NCBI RefSeq assembly: GCF_016653635.2
Contig: NZ_CP067421.1
Location: 310,001-374,000 of the forward strand
DNA length: 64,000 bases
Reading direction: 5' to 3'
Origin: Skermanella sp. TT6
Lineage (GTDB): Bacteria; Pseudomonadota; Alphaproteobacteria; Azospirillales; Azospirillaceae
This document shows positions 1 to 8,676 of this stretch, in pieces. Both the position numbers and the translations under genes were made by a program. The notes under the pieces were generated by a model, which searched no databases, was not told the DNA's origin, and saw nothing but the letters and a program-made list of their open reading frames with translations. The stretch's first letter is position 1; each line of letters opens with the position of its first letter.

Positions 1-187
1 GATCATGTGAATCGTAGCGGGCATCCGGTTCCGTTATTTCATAACGGATGAAACCAGAGAACTCACCAGTCATGCCGATTTCAACCACCGCGTGAGTATG
101 CGGCGAAACGCCGACGCGGCAGAGTTCCCGTAAATCTTTAAGGCTTGCATTGCTCAAGTCGTTGTTGCCGGCATTGAACATCAGCAT
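1..187 (-). CDS. Unrecognised protein, N-terminal part only (runs off the window)
   Basis: A reading frame open to the left edge begins inside the 3' end of the TfuA gene, at ATG 185-187 or a second ATG two codons later (179-181). It encodes about 62 visible residues, including the segments LKDLRELCRVGVSPHTHAVV and EIGMTGEFSGFIRYEI, with no stop. The composition looks like a folded protein (alternating hydrophobic positions, no proline or arginine runs). The overlap of about 50 bp with the TfuA gene in another frame, on the same strand, suggests translational coupling in one operon. I do not recognise the family. The residues could belong to a further maturation enzyme or a regulator of the TfuA-YcaO locus. 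That the frame is coding is moderately supported; the function is unknown. Confidence 0.5.
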   Translation of the reverse strand, partial: MLMFNAGNNDLSNASLKDLRELCRVGVSPHTHAVVEIGMTGEFSGFIRYEITEPDARYDSHD

Positions 188-983
188 TGCCCATCGTTTG
201 TCTAGTGAACTGCTCAATTCGGGCATGATCAAGCTTCCTTCCAGGGTAGCGGGACAACATCTCGCGGCGTTTCAACTCTACGGCCTGAGCCCAGAACACG
301 GTGGCGCTGAACTGGTAGGCGACACGCTTTGGCGCCGATAAGTAATTGATATTTTGACTAAACCAATGTAACAGGCTCGATGCGTCACGTCGCTTCTGGT
401 CAATCGCATGTCGGCGGATCCAATGTGACAGATCCGCAGCTTGGGCAGCCGGTAGTTGTGCTGCGGTGATGACCGCTTCGTAATCGCGTTTCGGAAAGAA
501 CTGTCGTTTGGCTATTTGAACCAATTGGCGCGCAGTATCTACCGTCATGACACCAGCGTCGGCAGCTGACGCGAAAGTTCGCCGCATGTTGACCAGTGCT
601 TCGCTGATGGGCTTGTATCCGACCGCAGCAGGACCGTGGGTGATCGCGACTTCGTCCTCACCCTCCAGTCTGCCGTCGCGATAGGCCTCATAAATCCAGC
701 CATGTCCGACCATACCGAAAGGACCAAGTTCGACGGCCCGCCAAGCGCCCATGCTGGCTGCGCCGAATACATGAATGCCTTGAGTCATAGCCCATAGGAT
801 TTCTTTGTGCCAGACCGCGGGCTGAAAGCCGAAATAGCCGTCGATGATGGCAATTGCGTCCGGCCGGATCAGTGTGGCTTCATAGACATCGCCCTGCGCA
901 ACGGGCGACCGGAATTCCGCATCAATAATGCTGGCGGCTTCACTCCGAGGCAGACTTGGTCCGAGGAAAACGATGATCTTCAT
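138..983 (-). CDS. tfuA: TfuA-like core domain protein
   Basis: 281 residues. The N-terminus KIIVFLGPSLP, the segment around residues 70-90 with FGAASMGAWRAVEL, and the following GMVGHGWIYE are typical of the TfuA family, first named from trifolitoxin biosynthesis. TfuA proteins partner with YcaO enzymes; in characterised cases the pair installs thioamides, the TfuA partner being thought to deliver or activate sulfide. The gene overlaps the upstream YcaO gene by 4 bp (980-983), so the two are almost certainly co-translated. The C-terminal ~100 residues are Arg/Lys-rich and less family-specific. The family call is strong; the reaction here is inferred from the pairing, and the substrate is not known. 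Confidence 0.88.
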   Translation of the reverse strand: MKIIVFLGPSLPRSEAASIIDAEFRSPVAQGDVYEATLIRPDAIAIIDGYFGFQPAVWHKEILWAMTQGIHVFGAASMGAWRAVELGPFGMVGHGWIYEAYRDGRLEGEDEVAITHGPAAVGYKPISEALVNMRRTFASAADAGVMTVDTARQLVQIAKRQFFPKRDYEAVITAAQLPAAQAADLSHWIRRHAIDQKRRDASSLLHWFSQNINYLSAPKRVAYQFSATVFWAQAVELKRREMLSRYPGRKLDHARIEQFTRQTMGNADVQCRQQRLEQCKP

Positions 984-2272
984 GCCATGGCCGCGCTCAA
1001 TCGAGGGCCGGCTTGGTAGTGAGCGGCTTCATACCCGTCCTCTGCCCCAGGAACTACGATCTTTACGACGGGAATACCAATCAGTTGCTGCGTCAGATCA
1101 ACGGCCAGAACTTGGCTCAGACCGGCTTGGTCCAGTCGATCGACCATCATGGCGACCGCTTGCGCCCGGTCGACTGGTAGGCACCGTGGCGAGGCATCGC
1201 CTAGCCTTTCGGCCAGGGAACGAAGCGCCGTACCGGGTCGGGTCCGTAACCTTTGTCGTTGCGCTTCCAGAATGTCTTCCGGAAATGTGCCGTAGTAACT
1301 TCGATAATTGTCGTCACGGGCCCCGGCTATCTGTGTGACGCGGCCTTGAGCCGCTTCCAAGATGGCACCGGCTAGTGCAACGGCCGGATTGACGTGGCTG
1401 GCGGATCCATCCACCCAGCTGAATGGTGACGTGCCCCATACCTCCGCATCCATGATACGGCACAGGAAGGTCGGGATCAGGATCTTGTCGGCGATGTCCC
1501 ACAGACCCACCAGCAGGCCTGCCTCGTGAATCCGGTGCAGCAGGTGCCGGCATACCGGATCGGCAACCTGATCAGGGTCGATGCGTCGTGCATCCTGCTC
1601 GGATGGTGTTCGGAAGCCCCAAAAAGATAGAGCATCCGCCTCGATGACCTCGGCCAACCCGTGCGCGATCGCCTGCCCGCGGGTGAAACCCGCCCCCAGA
1701 CCTGTGCTGGACGGCGGGAACAGAGCGGAACCTTCTGGTAGCGGTATCGTTAAATCGAGATTAGCAAAAGCGAATGGCAGCCACGACCTTCGTTGATTTT
1801 TCAAGTCCTCGCCCTCAACCCAGAGTAGTCTTGTCCAGTCTGTCAGGATTGCTGAAGTGGCAAGCGGCAAGCTGGAAAGGTCTACTAATTTTCCTACAGA
1901 AACCATTTGAGAGGGCGTCGCCAGTCGCAACGGAAGCAGGATGTTTTCAGCGTGCCATGACTCCACCGACTCCATGATCGCCGATAGTTTCGCATCCTCT
2001 ATTGTTAGCCCTTTGCCCATTGATACGGAAAGTGACTTGCTGTTTGGCCGAGAGGCCATCGCAACGGGTATGCCGATCCTATCAAGCCCGGTAGCGTCAG
2101 CGACACGAGTAATGCCAAGTGTCGGCATCCACCGCTTCAGGCGTAGCAATAAGGCGGTTACGTCACCCGTGCGTCCGCTGGAGTGTCGCCATGCATCAGC
2201 CACCGCATGAGTCGAGTCCCAGGAGGCGACCTCGCCGTCTGCAGGATGATCAGAAAGGTCAGTGCTGATCAT
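980..2272 (-). CDS. ycaO: YcaO-like ATP-dependent cyclodehydratase/thioamidation enzyme
   Basis: 430 residues. YcaO enzymes use ATP to activate a peptide amide carbonyl, giving azolines, amidines or (with TfuA) thioamides. The ATP/Mg-binding helix is visible as SAIMESVESWHAE, with acidic residues near 101, 104 and 109, after the glycine-rich SMGKGLT. A second conserved patch GLAEVIEADALSFW lies mid-protein, and IPVVKIVVPGAED near the C-terminus matches the usual YcaO end. No separate E1-like or RRE domain is fused. The start overlaps the upstream duplicated-domain gene by 14 bp and the end overlaps tfuA by 4 bp, so the three form one translational unit. The absence of a neighbouring dehydrogenase or E1-like partner argues for thioamidation rather than azole formation; that is inference. 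Confidence 0.88.
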   Translation of the reverse strand: MISTDLSDHPADGEVASWDSTHAVADAWRHSSGRTGDVTALLLRLKRWMPTLGITRVADATGLDRIGIPVAMASRPNSKSLSVSMGKGLTIEDAKLSAIMESVESWHAENILLPLRLATPSQMVSVGKLVDLSSLPLATSAILTDWTRLLWVEGEDLKNQRRSWLPFAFANLDLTIPLPEGSALFPPSSTGLGAGFTRGQAIAHGLAEVIEADALSFWGFRTPSEQDARRIDPDQVADPVCRHLLHRIHEAGLLVGLWDIADKILIPTFLCRIMDAEVWGTSPFSWVDGSASHVNPAVALAGAILEAAQGRVTQIAGARDDNYRSYYGTFPEDILEAQRQRLRTRPGTALRSLAERLGDASPRCLPVDRAQAVAMMVDRLDQAGLSQVLAVDLTQQLIGIPVVKIVVPGAEDGYEAAHYQAGPRLSAAMA

Positions 2273-3035
2273 TGACGCTGAACCGCATCAACACTGCGGA
2301 GTCCGCAAGGGAAGTAAGATAGGGACTCCGGGTGCGCTGGCGGGGCGCCGATCCCTGGAATGAGAGCCCGCTAGGCCCCGTCACCGACAGGAGATCAGCG
2401 TCAGGGCCGTCCTGCTCGAGAGGCTCGCCACGAAGAGCATTCCGAATTTTCCAGACGGGCGGACAGCGATCCAGCAACTCCTGAAGTGCCTGAGATGTTT
2501 CCGATTGGCATTTGGGCTGGACCTTTTCAGGTAAGCGATAGGCTTCCATCACCGTATCGGGAATGAAGGACAGCGTTCCATCCTCGCCACGAACTAGAAG
2601 TCCGGAATGTTGACTCGGCTGGTATTTGGCCAGTGAGTCCCGGCCCCAGGACCAAGCCCTAGATGAAAGGGCCGGGCTCGTCTCCGCCGCGATCTGTTGC
2701 AGACAATCAAGCTCGATCGACCCGACCGGCTGCGGGGCTGGAACACATGTCGATGAGGACTGGGACAGGCTCAATGACAGCAACGGGACCTCGTCTTCGA
2801 GGCGTAGGAACGGACCCCGCAGAGCATTGCAGATGCCCCAAATGACAGGACAGTGGTTGAGCAGCCTTTGAAGTTGGTCCCCATCCTCACCATCGGGCAG
2901 CATGGGATCCCCACCGGGCTGCTGGTCTTCCGGTAGTTGTAGTTGGGTTAGGTCAAGGTGTTCATCCGGAACAAAGTATAGGTAGCCGTTTCCGTCACGG
3001 ACCAAGAGACCTTCAATCATAATTTCGTTAGGCAT
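2259..3035 (-). CDS. Protein with two copies of an unrecognised domain; first gene of the YcaO-TfuA operon
   Basis: 258 residues with no signal peptide or membrane segment. Two tandem copies of a ~75-80 residue unit are visible at about 9-88 and 145-217. Each begins GLLVR, followed by an F-V/I-P-D strand, a PE..QP segment, an LQ.LL helix, then CP.[IV]W.I.NALRG and an LLS stretch. A Ser/Pro-rich linker separates them, and a basic, Ser-rich tail (about 218-258) ends with RFSVNDQH. I do not recognise the domain. As leading gene of a TfuA-YcaO operon it may be the modified substrate, a leader/recognition protein, or a scaffold for the enzyme. The conserved Cys in each copy (62 and 191) is notable. 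ATG at 3035 is chosen because a TATAAT-like box lies just upstream. Confidence 0.75.
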   Translation of the reverse strand: MPNEIMIEGLLVRDGNGYLYFVPDEHLDLTQLQLPEDQQPGGDPMLPDGEDGDQLQRLLNHCPVIWGICNALRGPFLRLEDEVPLLSLSLSQSSSTCVPAPQPVGSIELDCLQQIAAETSPALSSRAWSWGRDSLAKYQPSQHSGLLVRGEDGTLSFIPDTVMEAYRLPEKVQPKCQSETSQALQELLDRCPPVWKIRNALRGEPLEQDGPDADLLSVTGPSGLSFQGSAPRQRTRSPYLTSLADSAVLMRFSVNDQH

Positions 3036-3152
3036 GTCCTATCTCACTGATTATAGTGTTTTATTGAAGAGTATAAGTGGGATAGATAGTCGGTTCGCTA
3101 CAGGAATAAAGATCACATTCGTTTGGGCAGGTGAGGGCAAGGAACACGCCGT
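3036..3152. promoter_or_regulatory. Divergent intergenic region between the YcaO operon and the cyclase gene
   Basis: This 117-bp AT-rich gap separates two divergent transcription units. On the minus strand a perfect TATAAT (3050-3055 read in reverse) lies 14 bp before the ATG at 3035; the matching -35 is poor. On the plus strand GTGAGGGCAAGGAAC before ATG 3153 could act as a ribosome binding site. The arrangement allows joint control of both units; no clear operator palindrome was found. Confidence 0.35.
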
Positions 3153-4913
3153 ATGACGGATGTCCAGAAACTACGTCGCAAATTGACCGCCGTCATGGTA
3201 GCCGATATGAAAGGCTACAGCTGTATGGTCCGCGACGATGAGGAAGCGTCTTACTGGAGCACGGCAGAATGCCTGGATGTTTTCAGGCGTGAGATTTCGT
3301 CTAACTGCGGGCGGATCATCCGCGTTGCTGGGGACGGCTTGCTTGCCGAATTCGACAGCATTGTTGTTGCCGTTGAGGTAGCTATTGCCGTTCAGAAGCA
3401 GATCTCCCTTATACCCAATAGGCACCGTGAAAACAATTTCCGGCCGCAGTTCCGAATCGGCGTCAATGTCGGAGACGTCATCGACGTAGATGGAATGCTG
3501 CACGGCGATGCCGTGAATATTGCCGCCCGCCTTGAGGCTTTCGCTGATCCAGGCGCCATCTGCATTTCGGATGTCGCCTACAACATGCTAAAGAACAAGC
3601 TAAAATGCGGATTCAGGTATCTCGGCGAACACAATTTGAAGAACATAGCGGAACCTGTCGGTGTCTATCAAATCCACTTCGATAATGAGGCGGACAGACG
3701 TAGACCCACGATGCGGCCGCTTACTAGCGCGAGAACCCATTCTGCAAAGCCATCGATCTGTGTCCGCCCGTTCGTCAGCCTTCAACAACGTAGCCAGTGC
3801 GACAGCTTCAGTGATGGGATGACAGAAGACGTCATTGTTAACCTGTCGCGTTTCCACGAACTTTCTGTAACTTCTCGTGATACGGCGATGATGTTTCATG
3901 ACCGAGGTGTCACGAACGCTGAACTGGCGCAACGGATCAACGTACAATACGTCGTCGATGGTTGCATTCGTCGGCAAAAAGGGCGGTTGCGCATGACAGT
4001 TCAACTCGTTGATGCATTGAGCAACCAAGTTGTCTGGAGTGACCAGTTCGACGAAAACATGCATGATGTCTTCATCGTGCAGCAAACCTTAACATCCCGA
4101 CTGGTTTCCAAGCTCCCGATCCGAATCGAACAGGCCGAACAGTCCAAAGCCTTCCGGGTCCACTCGGAGCGCCTGGAAGCCTATCATTGCTACCTCAGAG
4201 GCAACTTCTTACTTTATCAGTATGGACGCGCCTCGAACGAAGAGGCCAAGACATTCTTTCGAAAGGCTATGGATCTCGACCCCTCCTTCGCTCGCGCTCA
4301 CGCTACTCTGTCACGAGCCTTCCATTTCGACTGGCGTTACGGCTGGTGCACCGATCCTGATCAGGCACTCAGGACAGCCCTAGAGTCTGCACGAACAGCC
4401 GTAGCACTCGACTCAACAGATGCTCGTGGCTATGCAGAGATGGGATTCGCCTATTTGTATTTGAAACAACAAAAACCTAGCATATGTGCTTATGAGAGGG
4501 CACTTTCACTCAATCCGAATGACGCCGATGTATTGGCTGATTACGCGGATGCTCTGTCATATGTGAATCGAGCGGATGACGCCATCGCCTGTGTGTTGCG
4601 CGCCATCGAATTAAACCCTTACCATCCCGACTGGTACCTCTGGAACTTGGCTGATGTCTATTTCGTCATGGGTGATTATGCTCAGGCGATCCAAACGGTC
4701 AACAGGATGAACAATCCCTCGGAGTGTTACCGGCTTCTCGCAGCCTGTTATGCGCTTAGCGGAGCGATTGAGGAGGCTCAGTTCTTCGGTGTGCGGGTGC
4801 TGGAACAGCATCCAGAATTCACCGTGGAACAGTGGGTGGATAAACAGCCTGACACCGTGCCAGAGGTGTCACAGCGCTTCGCCCGCGGCTTGCTACTGGC
4901 TGGATTGCCATGA
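3153..4913 (+). CDS. Class III adenylate/guanylate cyclase with TolB-like and TPR regions
   Basis: 586 residues. The N-terminal ~165 residues are a class III cyclase homology domain: the first metal Asp is in VADMKGYS (residue 18), the second in GDGLLAEF (about 61), followed by IGVNVGDV and GDAVNIAARLEA. Residues ~205-320 resemble the TolB-N-like segment common in this architecture (FSDGMTEDVIVNLSRF). The C-terminus (~335-570) holds TPR-type helical repeats, such as AKTFFRKAMDLDPSFARAHA and ALSLNPNDADVLADYADAL. No membrane anchor is seen, so it should be cytosolic. Such proteins are widespread in rhizobia and relatives and are thought to make cAMP or cGMP under control of the C-terminal part. 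It is divergent from the YcaO operon; a regulatory link is possible but unproven. Confidence 0.85.
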   Translation: MTDVQKLRRKLTAVMVADMKGYSCMVRDDEEASYWSTAECLDVFRREISSNCGRIIRVAGDGLLAEFDSIVVAVEVAIAVQKQISLIPNRHRENNFRPQFRIGVNVGDVIDVDGMLHGDAVNIAARLEAFADPGAICISDVAYNMLKNKLKCGFRYLGEHNLKNIAEPVGVYQIHFDNEADRRRPTMRPLTSARTHSAKPSICVRPFVSLQQRSQCDSFSDGMTEDVIVNLSRFHELSVTSRDTAMMFHDRGVTNAELAQRINVQYVVDGCIRRQKGRLRMTVQLVDALSNQVVWSDQFDENMHDVFIVQQTLTSRLVSKLPIRIEQAEQSKAFRVHSERLEAYHCYLRGNFLLYQYGRASNEEAKTFFRKAMDLDPSFARAHATLSRAFHFDWRYGWCTDPDQALRTALESARTAVALDSTDARGYAEMGFAYLYLKQQKPSICAYERALSLNPNDADVLADYADALSYVNRADDAIACVLRAIELNPYHPDWYLWNLADVYFVMGDYAQAIQTVNRMNNPSECYRLLAACYALSGAIEEAQFFGVRVLEQHPEFTVEQWVDKQPDTVPEVSQRFARGLLLAGLP

Positions 4914-4964
4914 CTGGCTACGTTGGTGAGATGGACGGTCCCCCGCATTGAGGCACGTTCAGTG

Positions 4965-5168
4965 CCATATGGCTGCGCTGGTGCACGGATGCGGCGCCAG
5001 CACGGGCCGATGGCCGGATACTTGCGTCCCCAGGCGCTGTCCTCGAAGGCTTCCAGCGCGGCCTCGGCGGTCGTGGCGTCGATCGCCCGGTAGATGTCCT
5101 TCAGGGCGGCTGCGACGGCCCGGCGGTCCTTCCAGGAGACGAACACCAGGCTATTGCGAAGTAAGCGT
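4965..5168 (-). pseudogene. IS256-family transposase remnant
   Basis: A minus-strand fragment encodes LRNSLVFVSWKDRRAVAAAL, then DIYRA, AALEAFED and WGRKYPAIG, which is the characteristic central part of IS256-family (mutator-type) transposases. Similarity is lost after a WRRI segment on one side and before the RRRLL segment on the other, so only about 60 codons of a ~400-codon gene remain. No ends of the parent element are visible. It is a dead scar beside the IS66 fragment. Confidence 0.75.
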
Positions 5169-5279
5169 CGTCTGTGGGCTGCCTTGCGGGAGGTGCGGGC
5201 ACCGTGCTGAATGCTGGGCGCCGGCGGCGCCCGAGGGTGTGTCCGGCTTGGCATCGTGGCAAGCAGCGTGGTTTGCACT

Positions 5280-5543
5280 GTGGCGGTCCAGCGTATTGAG
5301 GTCATCACCGGCGCCGGAGGGCGACGGACCTATTCGGCCGAGGAGAAGATCCGCCTGGTCGGCGAAGCCCGCGGCGGGCGTGGCGCTGTCGCCGCGGTGG
5401 CCCGCCGCTACGGCATCTACACCAGCCTGATCTATCGCTGGCGCCGGCAGCTCCAGAGCGGCGAATTGGCCGCCCCCGCGGCCTTCGTGCCGGTGCACGT
5501 GCTGGAGGCGCCGCCGTCCTGTGCATCGGCGTGGAAACAGTAG
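5280..5543 (+). pseudogene. IS66-family TnpA (OrfA) truncated by the outer ISL3 element
   Basis: The frame reads RIEVITGAGGRRTYSAEEKI, then RLVGEAR, VARRYGIYTSLIYRWRRQL and FVPVHV, typical of the helix-turn-helix TnpA of IS66 elements. The sequence then leaves the family and stops at 5541-5543, exactly where the ISL3 inverted repeat begins, and no continuation was found on the other side of that element. A GTG at 5280 is a plausible native start, though the frame is open further upstream into the IS256 scar. It is not functional without the remaining part and the IS66 tnpB/tnpC genes. Confidence 0.7.
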
Positions 5544-5642
5544 GTTCACCCAAGTTTTGTGTGACCAACCAGAGGTGGAGATGCTCCCGGCCTGCTGCCG
5601 CGAAGAGGCTAAGGCTCTCTGGAGTGCCGGATTGCCATATGA

Positions 5643-6893
5643 GTGGTCATCTCCACCATAGCGGCCTGGCTCTTGAACATCTCCCTGCATTCCATCGGCT
5701 TCCCCGGCACTCTTGAGGTCCTTGAGCAAATCGACCGAGGTTTTCACCGCATCACCTTACGCGCGCAACCGACAGCCGCATCGGCCCCGTGCACCGAGTG
5801 CGGAATGCCGTCCCGGCGGGTTCACGGGGTCTACTGGCGCAGCCTCGGTGATGTCGCGTGTTTCGGCCACCCGACCATCCTGCTCGTCCGGATGCGCCGC
5901 TTCCGCTGCACCATGCCCACGTGTCCCCGACGAACCTTTGCCGAACCGCTGCCCGGGATCGCCTGCCCGCGGGCACGCCAGACCGACCGGTTGCGCGCGA
6001 TCCATCGCTCTATCGGCCTGGCACTCGGCGGCAACCCCGGTGCCCGCCACGCCGCTACCCTGGGCGTGCCGATCAGCCGCACGACCCTGCTGGACCGTGT
6101 CCGTGCCGATGATGCCGAGCCGATCCCGCCGGTCAGTGTGCTCGGCGTGGACGACTGGGCCTGGCGTAAGGGCCATCGCTACGGCACGATCCTGTGCGAT
6201 CTCGAACGCCGGCGGGTGATCGACCTGCTGCCCGACCGCAGCGCCGACACTCTGGCGGCCTGGCTGGAGGAGCATCCCAGTGTCTCGGCAGTTGTCCGCG
6301 ACCGCGCCGGCACCTATGCCGACGGCGCCGCCCGGGGCGCGCCCGACGCCATCCAGATTCTCGATCGCTGGCATCTGCTGCGCAACGGCAGCGACGCCCT
6401 GCGCGGTCTCCTCGATCAGCATCACCGCGAGTTGCGCGCGGCCGCACGAGCGGCAGCACAGCCAGCGGCTCTGGCAGCAGTTGTGGAGGTTCCGGAACCG
6501 GCTTCACCAGCAGAGAGGCCGATGCGTACAACCGAGCGGCGGTCACAGGCGGCGCAGGAACGCCGCGATGCCCGCTTCGCTGAAGTCGCCCGTCTCCGCG
6601 AGCAGGGTTTGTCGCTGACAGCGATCGCCCGGACGATCGGCATCGAACGCAGGACAGTGCGCCGCTGGCTGAGGGCCGGTCATGCCCCGACATGGCGTCA
6701 TGCCGATCGCGGCACCAGCATCCTCGACCCGTACAAGGCCTGGCTGGACGAACGCTGGCGGAGCGGGTGCAACAACGCTGCGGCACTCTGGCGGGAACTC
6801 CGGGACCGGGGCTTTGCCGGGCAGTACACTGTCGTGCGCGATTGGGCGACACAGCGCCGGCGGCAGGACCCTCCTGGCGATCCTGTAAGTGCC
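5643..6893 (+). pseudogene. tnpA: ISL3-family transposase A, N-terminal part (interrupted)
   Basis: About 417 codons. An N-terminal zinc-finger-like region has C..C motifs (CTECG and, further on, CTMPTCPRR). The DDE core follows, with the first Asp in VLGVDDWAWRKG and the second in VVRDRAGTYADG, then DRWHLLRN. A helix-turn-helix (LSLTAIARTIGIERRTVRRW) and WRELRDRGFAGQYTVVRDW follow. The frame runs into the IS21-family inverted repeat at 6894 and stops at once. The rest of the protein, including the third catalytic acidic residue, is on the far side of the insertion at 10985-11452. Confidence 0.88.
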
Positions 6894-6896
6894 GGG

Positions 6897-6904
6897 TGAA
6901 TACT
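6897..6904. repeat. 8-bp target duplication of ISL3-B, left copy
   Basis: TGAATACT directly precedes the left inverted repeat of ISL3-B and is repeated exactly at 8669-8676. Eight-base duplications are the rule for ISL3-family insertions. The duplicated bases are part of the IS21 terminal repeat. Confidence 0.9.
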
Positions 6905-8668
6905 GGTCCATCCGCATTCCCGGTGCAGGGCGAGTGCGCCAGAGGGTGAGGATAACCATATGAGGGGAAACGCTTTTCCCCCGAGAGTGCCGTCTTCTCC
7001 GTGTCCAGTTCGTTGCTGTCCCTGCTGCCCGCCGGTCTCGCGGTTGAGCGGGTCGTCGTCCGCCCTGATCGTGTTGTCGTCGCCGTTCGTGCTCGCGCCG
7101 CCACGGCGTCCTGTCCCTTGTGCCGGCGCCACTCGCGTCGCGTCCACAGCCGCTACATCCGGCATCTTGGGGATCTCCCCTGGCAGGGGAGGATCGGCCA
7201 TCTCGAGCTTCAGGTCCGTCGCTTTCGCTGCTCCGCCCCAAGATGCCCGCGCCGGATCTTCGCCGAGCGCCTGCCGGAGGTGGCCCTGCCGAGGGTTCGG
7301 CGGACCGTCCGCCTCGCCGAGGCGCAACGCCGCATCGCCCTACATGCCGGAGGCGAGTCGGGCGCCCGCCTAGCGGACCGCCTCGCCATGCCGGTCAGCG
7401 GCGACACCCTGCTGCGCCTGATCCGGGCGGCTCCCCTCCCGGTGGCACCGACCCCGCGCGTCGTCGGCATCGATGATTGGGCTTGGCGGCGTGGCCGGCG
7501 CTACGGCACCCTCATCGTCGATCTGGAGCGCAGCCGCCCCATCGACCTGCTGCCCGATCGCGACGGAGAAACAGTTGCCGCCTGGCTGAAGGCACACCCC
7601 GGCGTGGAGATCGTTGCCCGAGACCGGGCCGGTGCCTATGCCGACGGCGCCCGGACCGGAGCTCCGGACGCGGTCCAGGTGGCTGACCGTTGGCATCTTC
7701 TGCGCAATCTCGGCGACGCCCTGGCCGGCGTTCTCGACCGGCATCACCGGGCCATCCGCACTGCGACCAAGGCAGCCACGGCGGTGACGACGGTTCCGGT
7801 TCCCAACGCTCCGCCGGAGCCCCGGCCTCTGCCCCGCAGCCAGCAGCGCACGCTGGACAAGCGGGCGGCGCGGCAGGCCCGTTTCGAGGAAGTCGCAGCA
7901 CTGCACGCCCGCGGCTGGTCGCAGAGTGCTATCTCCCGCAGCACTGGCCTGGACCGCGCCACGATCCGGACATGGTTGCGGGCGGGCCGGCCTCCGTCGT
8001 GGAGCAAACCGGCTTATGGGAGCACAATCGACCGCCATGCCGAGTACCTGCGGCAACGCTGGGCCGAGGGCTGCACCAACACCGCCCGGCTGTGGCGGGA
8101 AATCCGCGACCGGGGCTATTCGGGCCGACCCAAGACCGTGCAGGAATGGGTTCGGCGCCGGCTGCGGGGCACCGGTGCCGGGCCTGCCGACCTGGAGTCG
8201 TCTACGACCGCCTGGAAGGCGCCCTCCGGCCGGCGCGCGGCGTGGCTGGTGGTGGCCGATGCCAACGAGATCGACGAGACCGCAGGGAAGTTCGTCGAGG
8301 CCCTGCTCGCCGGATCGCCGGACTTGGCCGTGGTGATCGCGCTGGCGCGGGAGTTTCGCGCGATGGTCCGAGAGAGGCGGGCCGACGGATTGGATCCGTG
8401 GCTCGCGGCAGCGCAGGGAACGGCGCTGACCGGGTTTGCCGGCGGCTTGAAACGGGACTTGGCGGCGGTCCGGGCCGGGTTGTCGCTGTCGTGGAGCAGC
8501 GGCCCGGTGGAAGGTCAGGTCAGTCGACTCAAGACGATCAAGCGTACCATGTGCGGGCGGGCCGGCTTCGACCTGCTGCGCTATCGGGTTCTGGAGGCCG
8601 CATGACATCGGAGAAAATATGACGTGGAAATGCACTTGCCGCTTGTGCACCGGGAATGCGGATGGACC
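6905..8668 (+). mobile_element. ISL3-family element B (innermost, intact)
   Basis: A complete 1764-bp element with perfect 23-bp inverted repeats (6905-6927, beginning GGTCCATCCGCATTCCCGGT, and 8646-8668), one intact transposase gene and an 8-bp target duplication. It is inserted 11 bp inside the left end of IS21-A, splitting that terminal repeat. The undamaged ends and duplication indicate a fairly recent insertion. Confidence 0.93.
7001..8605 (+). CDS. tnpA: ISL3-family transposase B (intact)
   Basis: 534 residues from a GTG start. The domain order is an N-terminal Cys-rich zinc-finger region (CPLCRRHSRRVHSRY, later CSAPRCPRR), a DDE core with Asp residues in VVGIDDWAWRRG and VARDRAGAYADG, a central helix-turn-helix (WSQSAISRSTGLDRATIRTW), and a C-terminal part with the Glu-containing GPVEGQVSRLKTIKRTMCGR. 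It catalyses cut-and-paste movement of its own element. It is related to, but clearly different from, the outer ISL3-A transposase. It is the only complete ISL3 transposase in the window and could act on its own ends. Confidence 0.93.
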   Translation: MSSSLLSLLPAGLAVERVVVRPDRVVVAVRARAATASCPLCRRHSRRVHSRYIRHLGDLPWQGRIGHLELQVRRFRCSAPRCPRRIFAERLPEVALPRVRRTVRLAEAQRRIALHAGGESGARLADRLAMPVSGDTLLRLIRAAPLPVAPTPRVVGIDDWAWRRGRRYGTLIVDLERSRPIDLLPDRDGETVAAWLKAHPGVEIVARDRAGAYADGARTGAPDAVQVADRWHLLRNLGDALAGVLDRHHRAIRTATKAATAVTTVPVPNAPPEPRPLPRSQQRTLDKRAARQARFEEVAALHARGWSQSAISRSTGLDRATIRTWLRAGRPPSWSKPAYGSTIDRHAEYLRQRWAEGCTNTARLWREIRDRGYSGRPKTVQEWVRRRLRGTGAGPADLESSTTAWKAPSGRRAAWLVVADANEIDETAGKFVEALLAGSPDLAVVIALAREFRAMVRERRADGLDPWLAAAQGTALTGFAGGLKRDLAAVRAGLSLSWSSGPVEGQVSRLKTIKRTMCGRAGFDLLRYRVLEAA

Positions 8669-8676
8669 TGAATACT
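8669..8676. repeat. 8-bp target duplication of ISL3-B, right copy
   Basis: An exact copy of TGAATACT at 6897-6904, directly after the right inverted repeat of ISL3-B. From here the sequence resumes the left end of IS21-A (CCTCAGATCGG). Confidence 0.9.
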
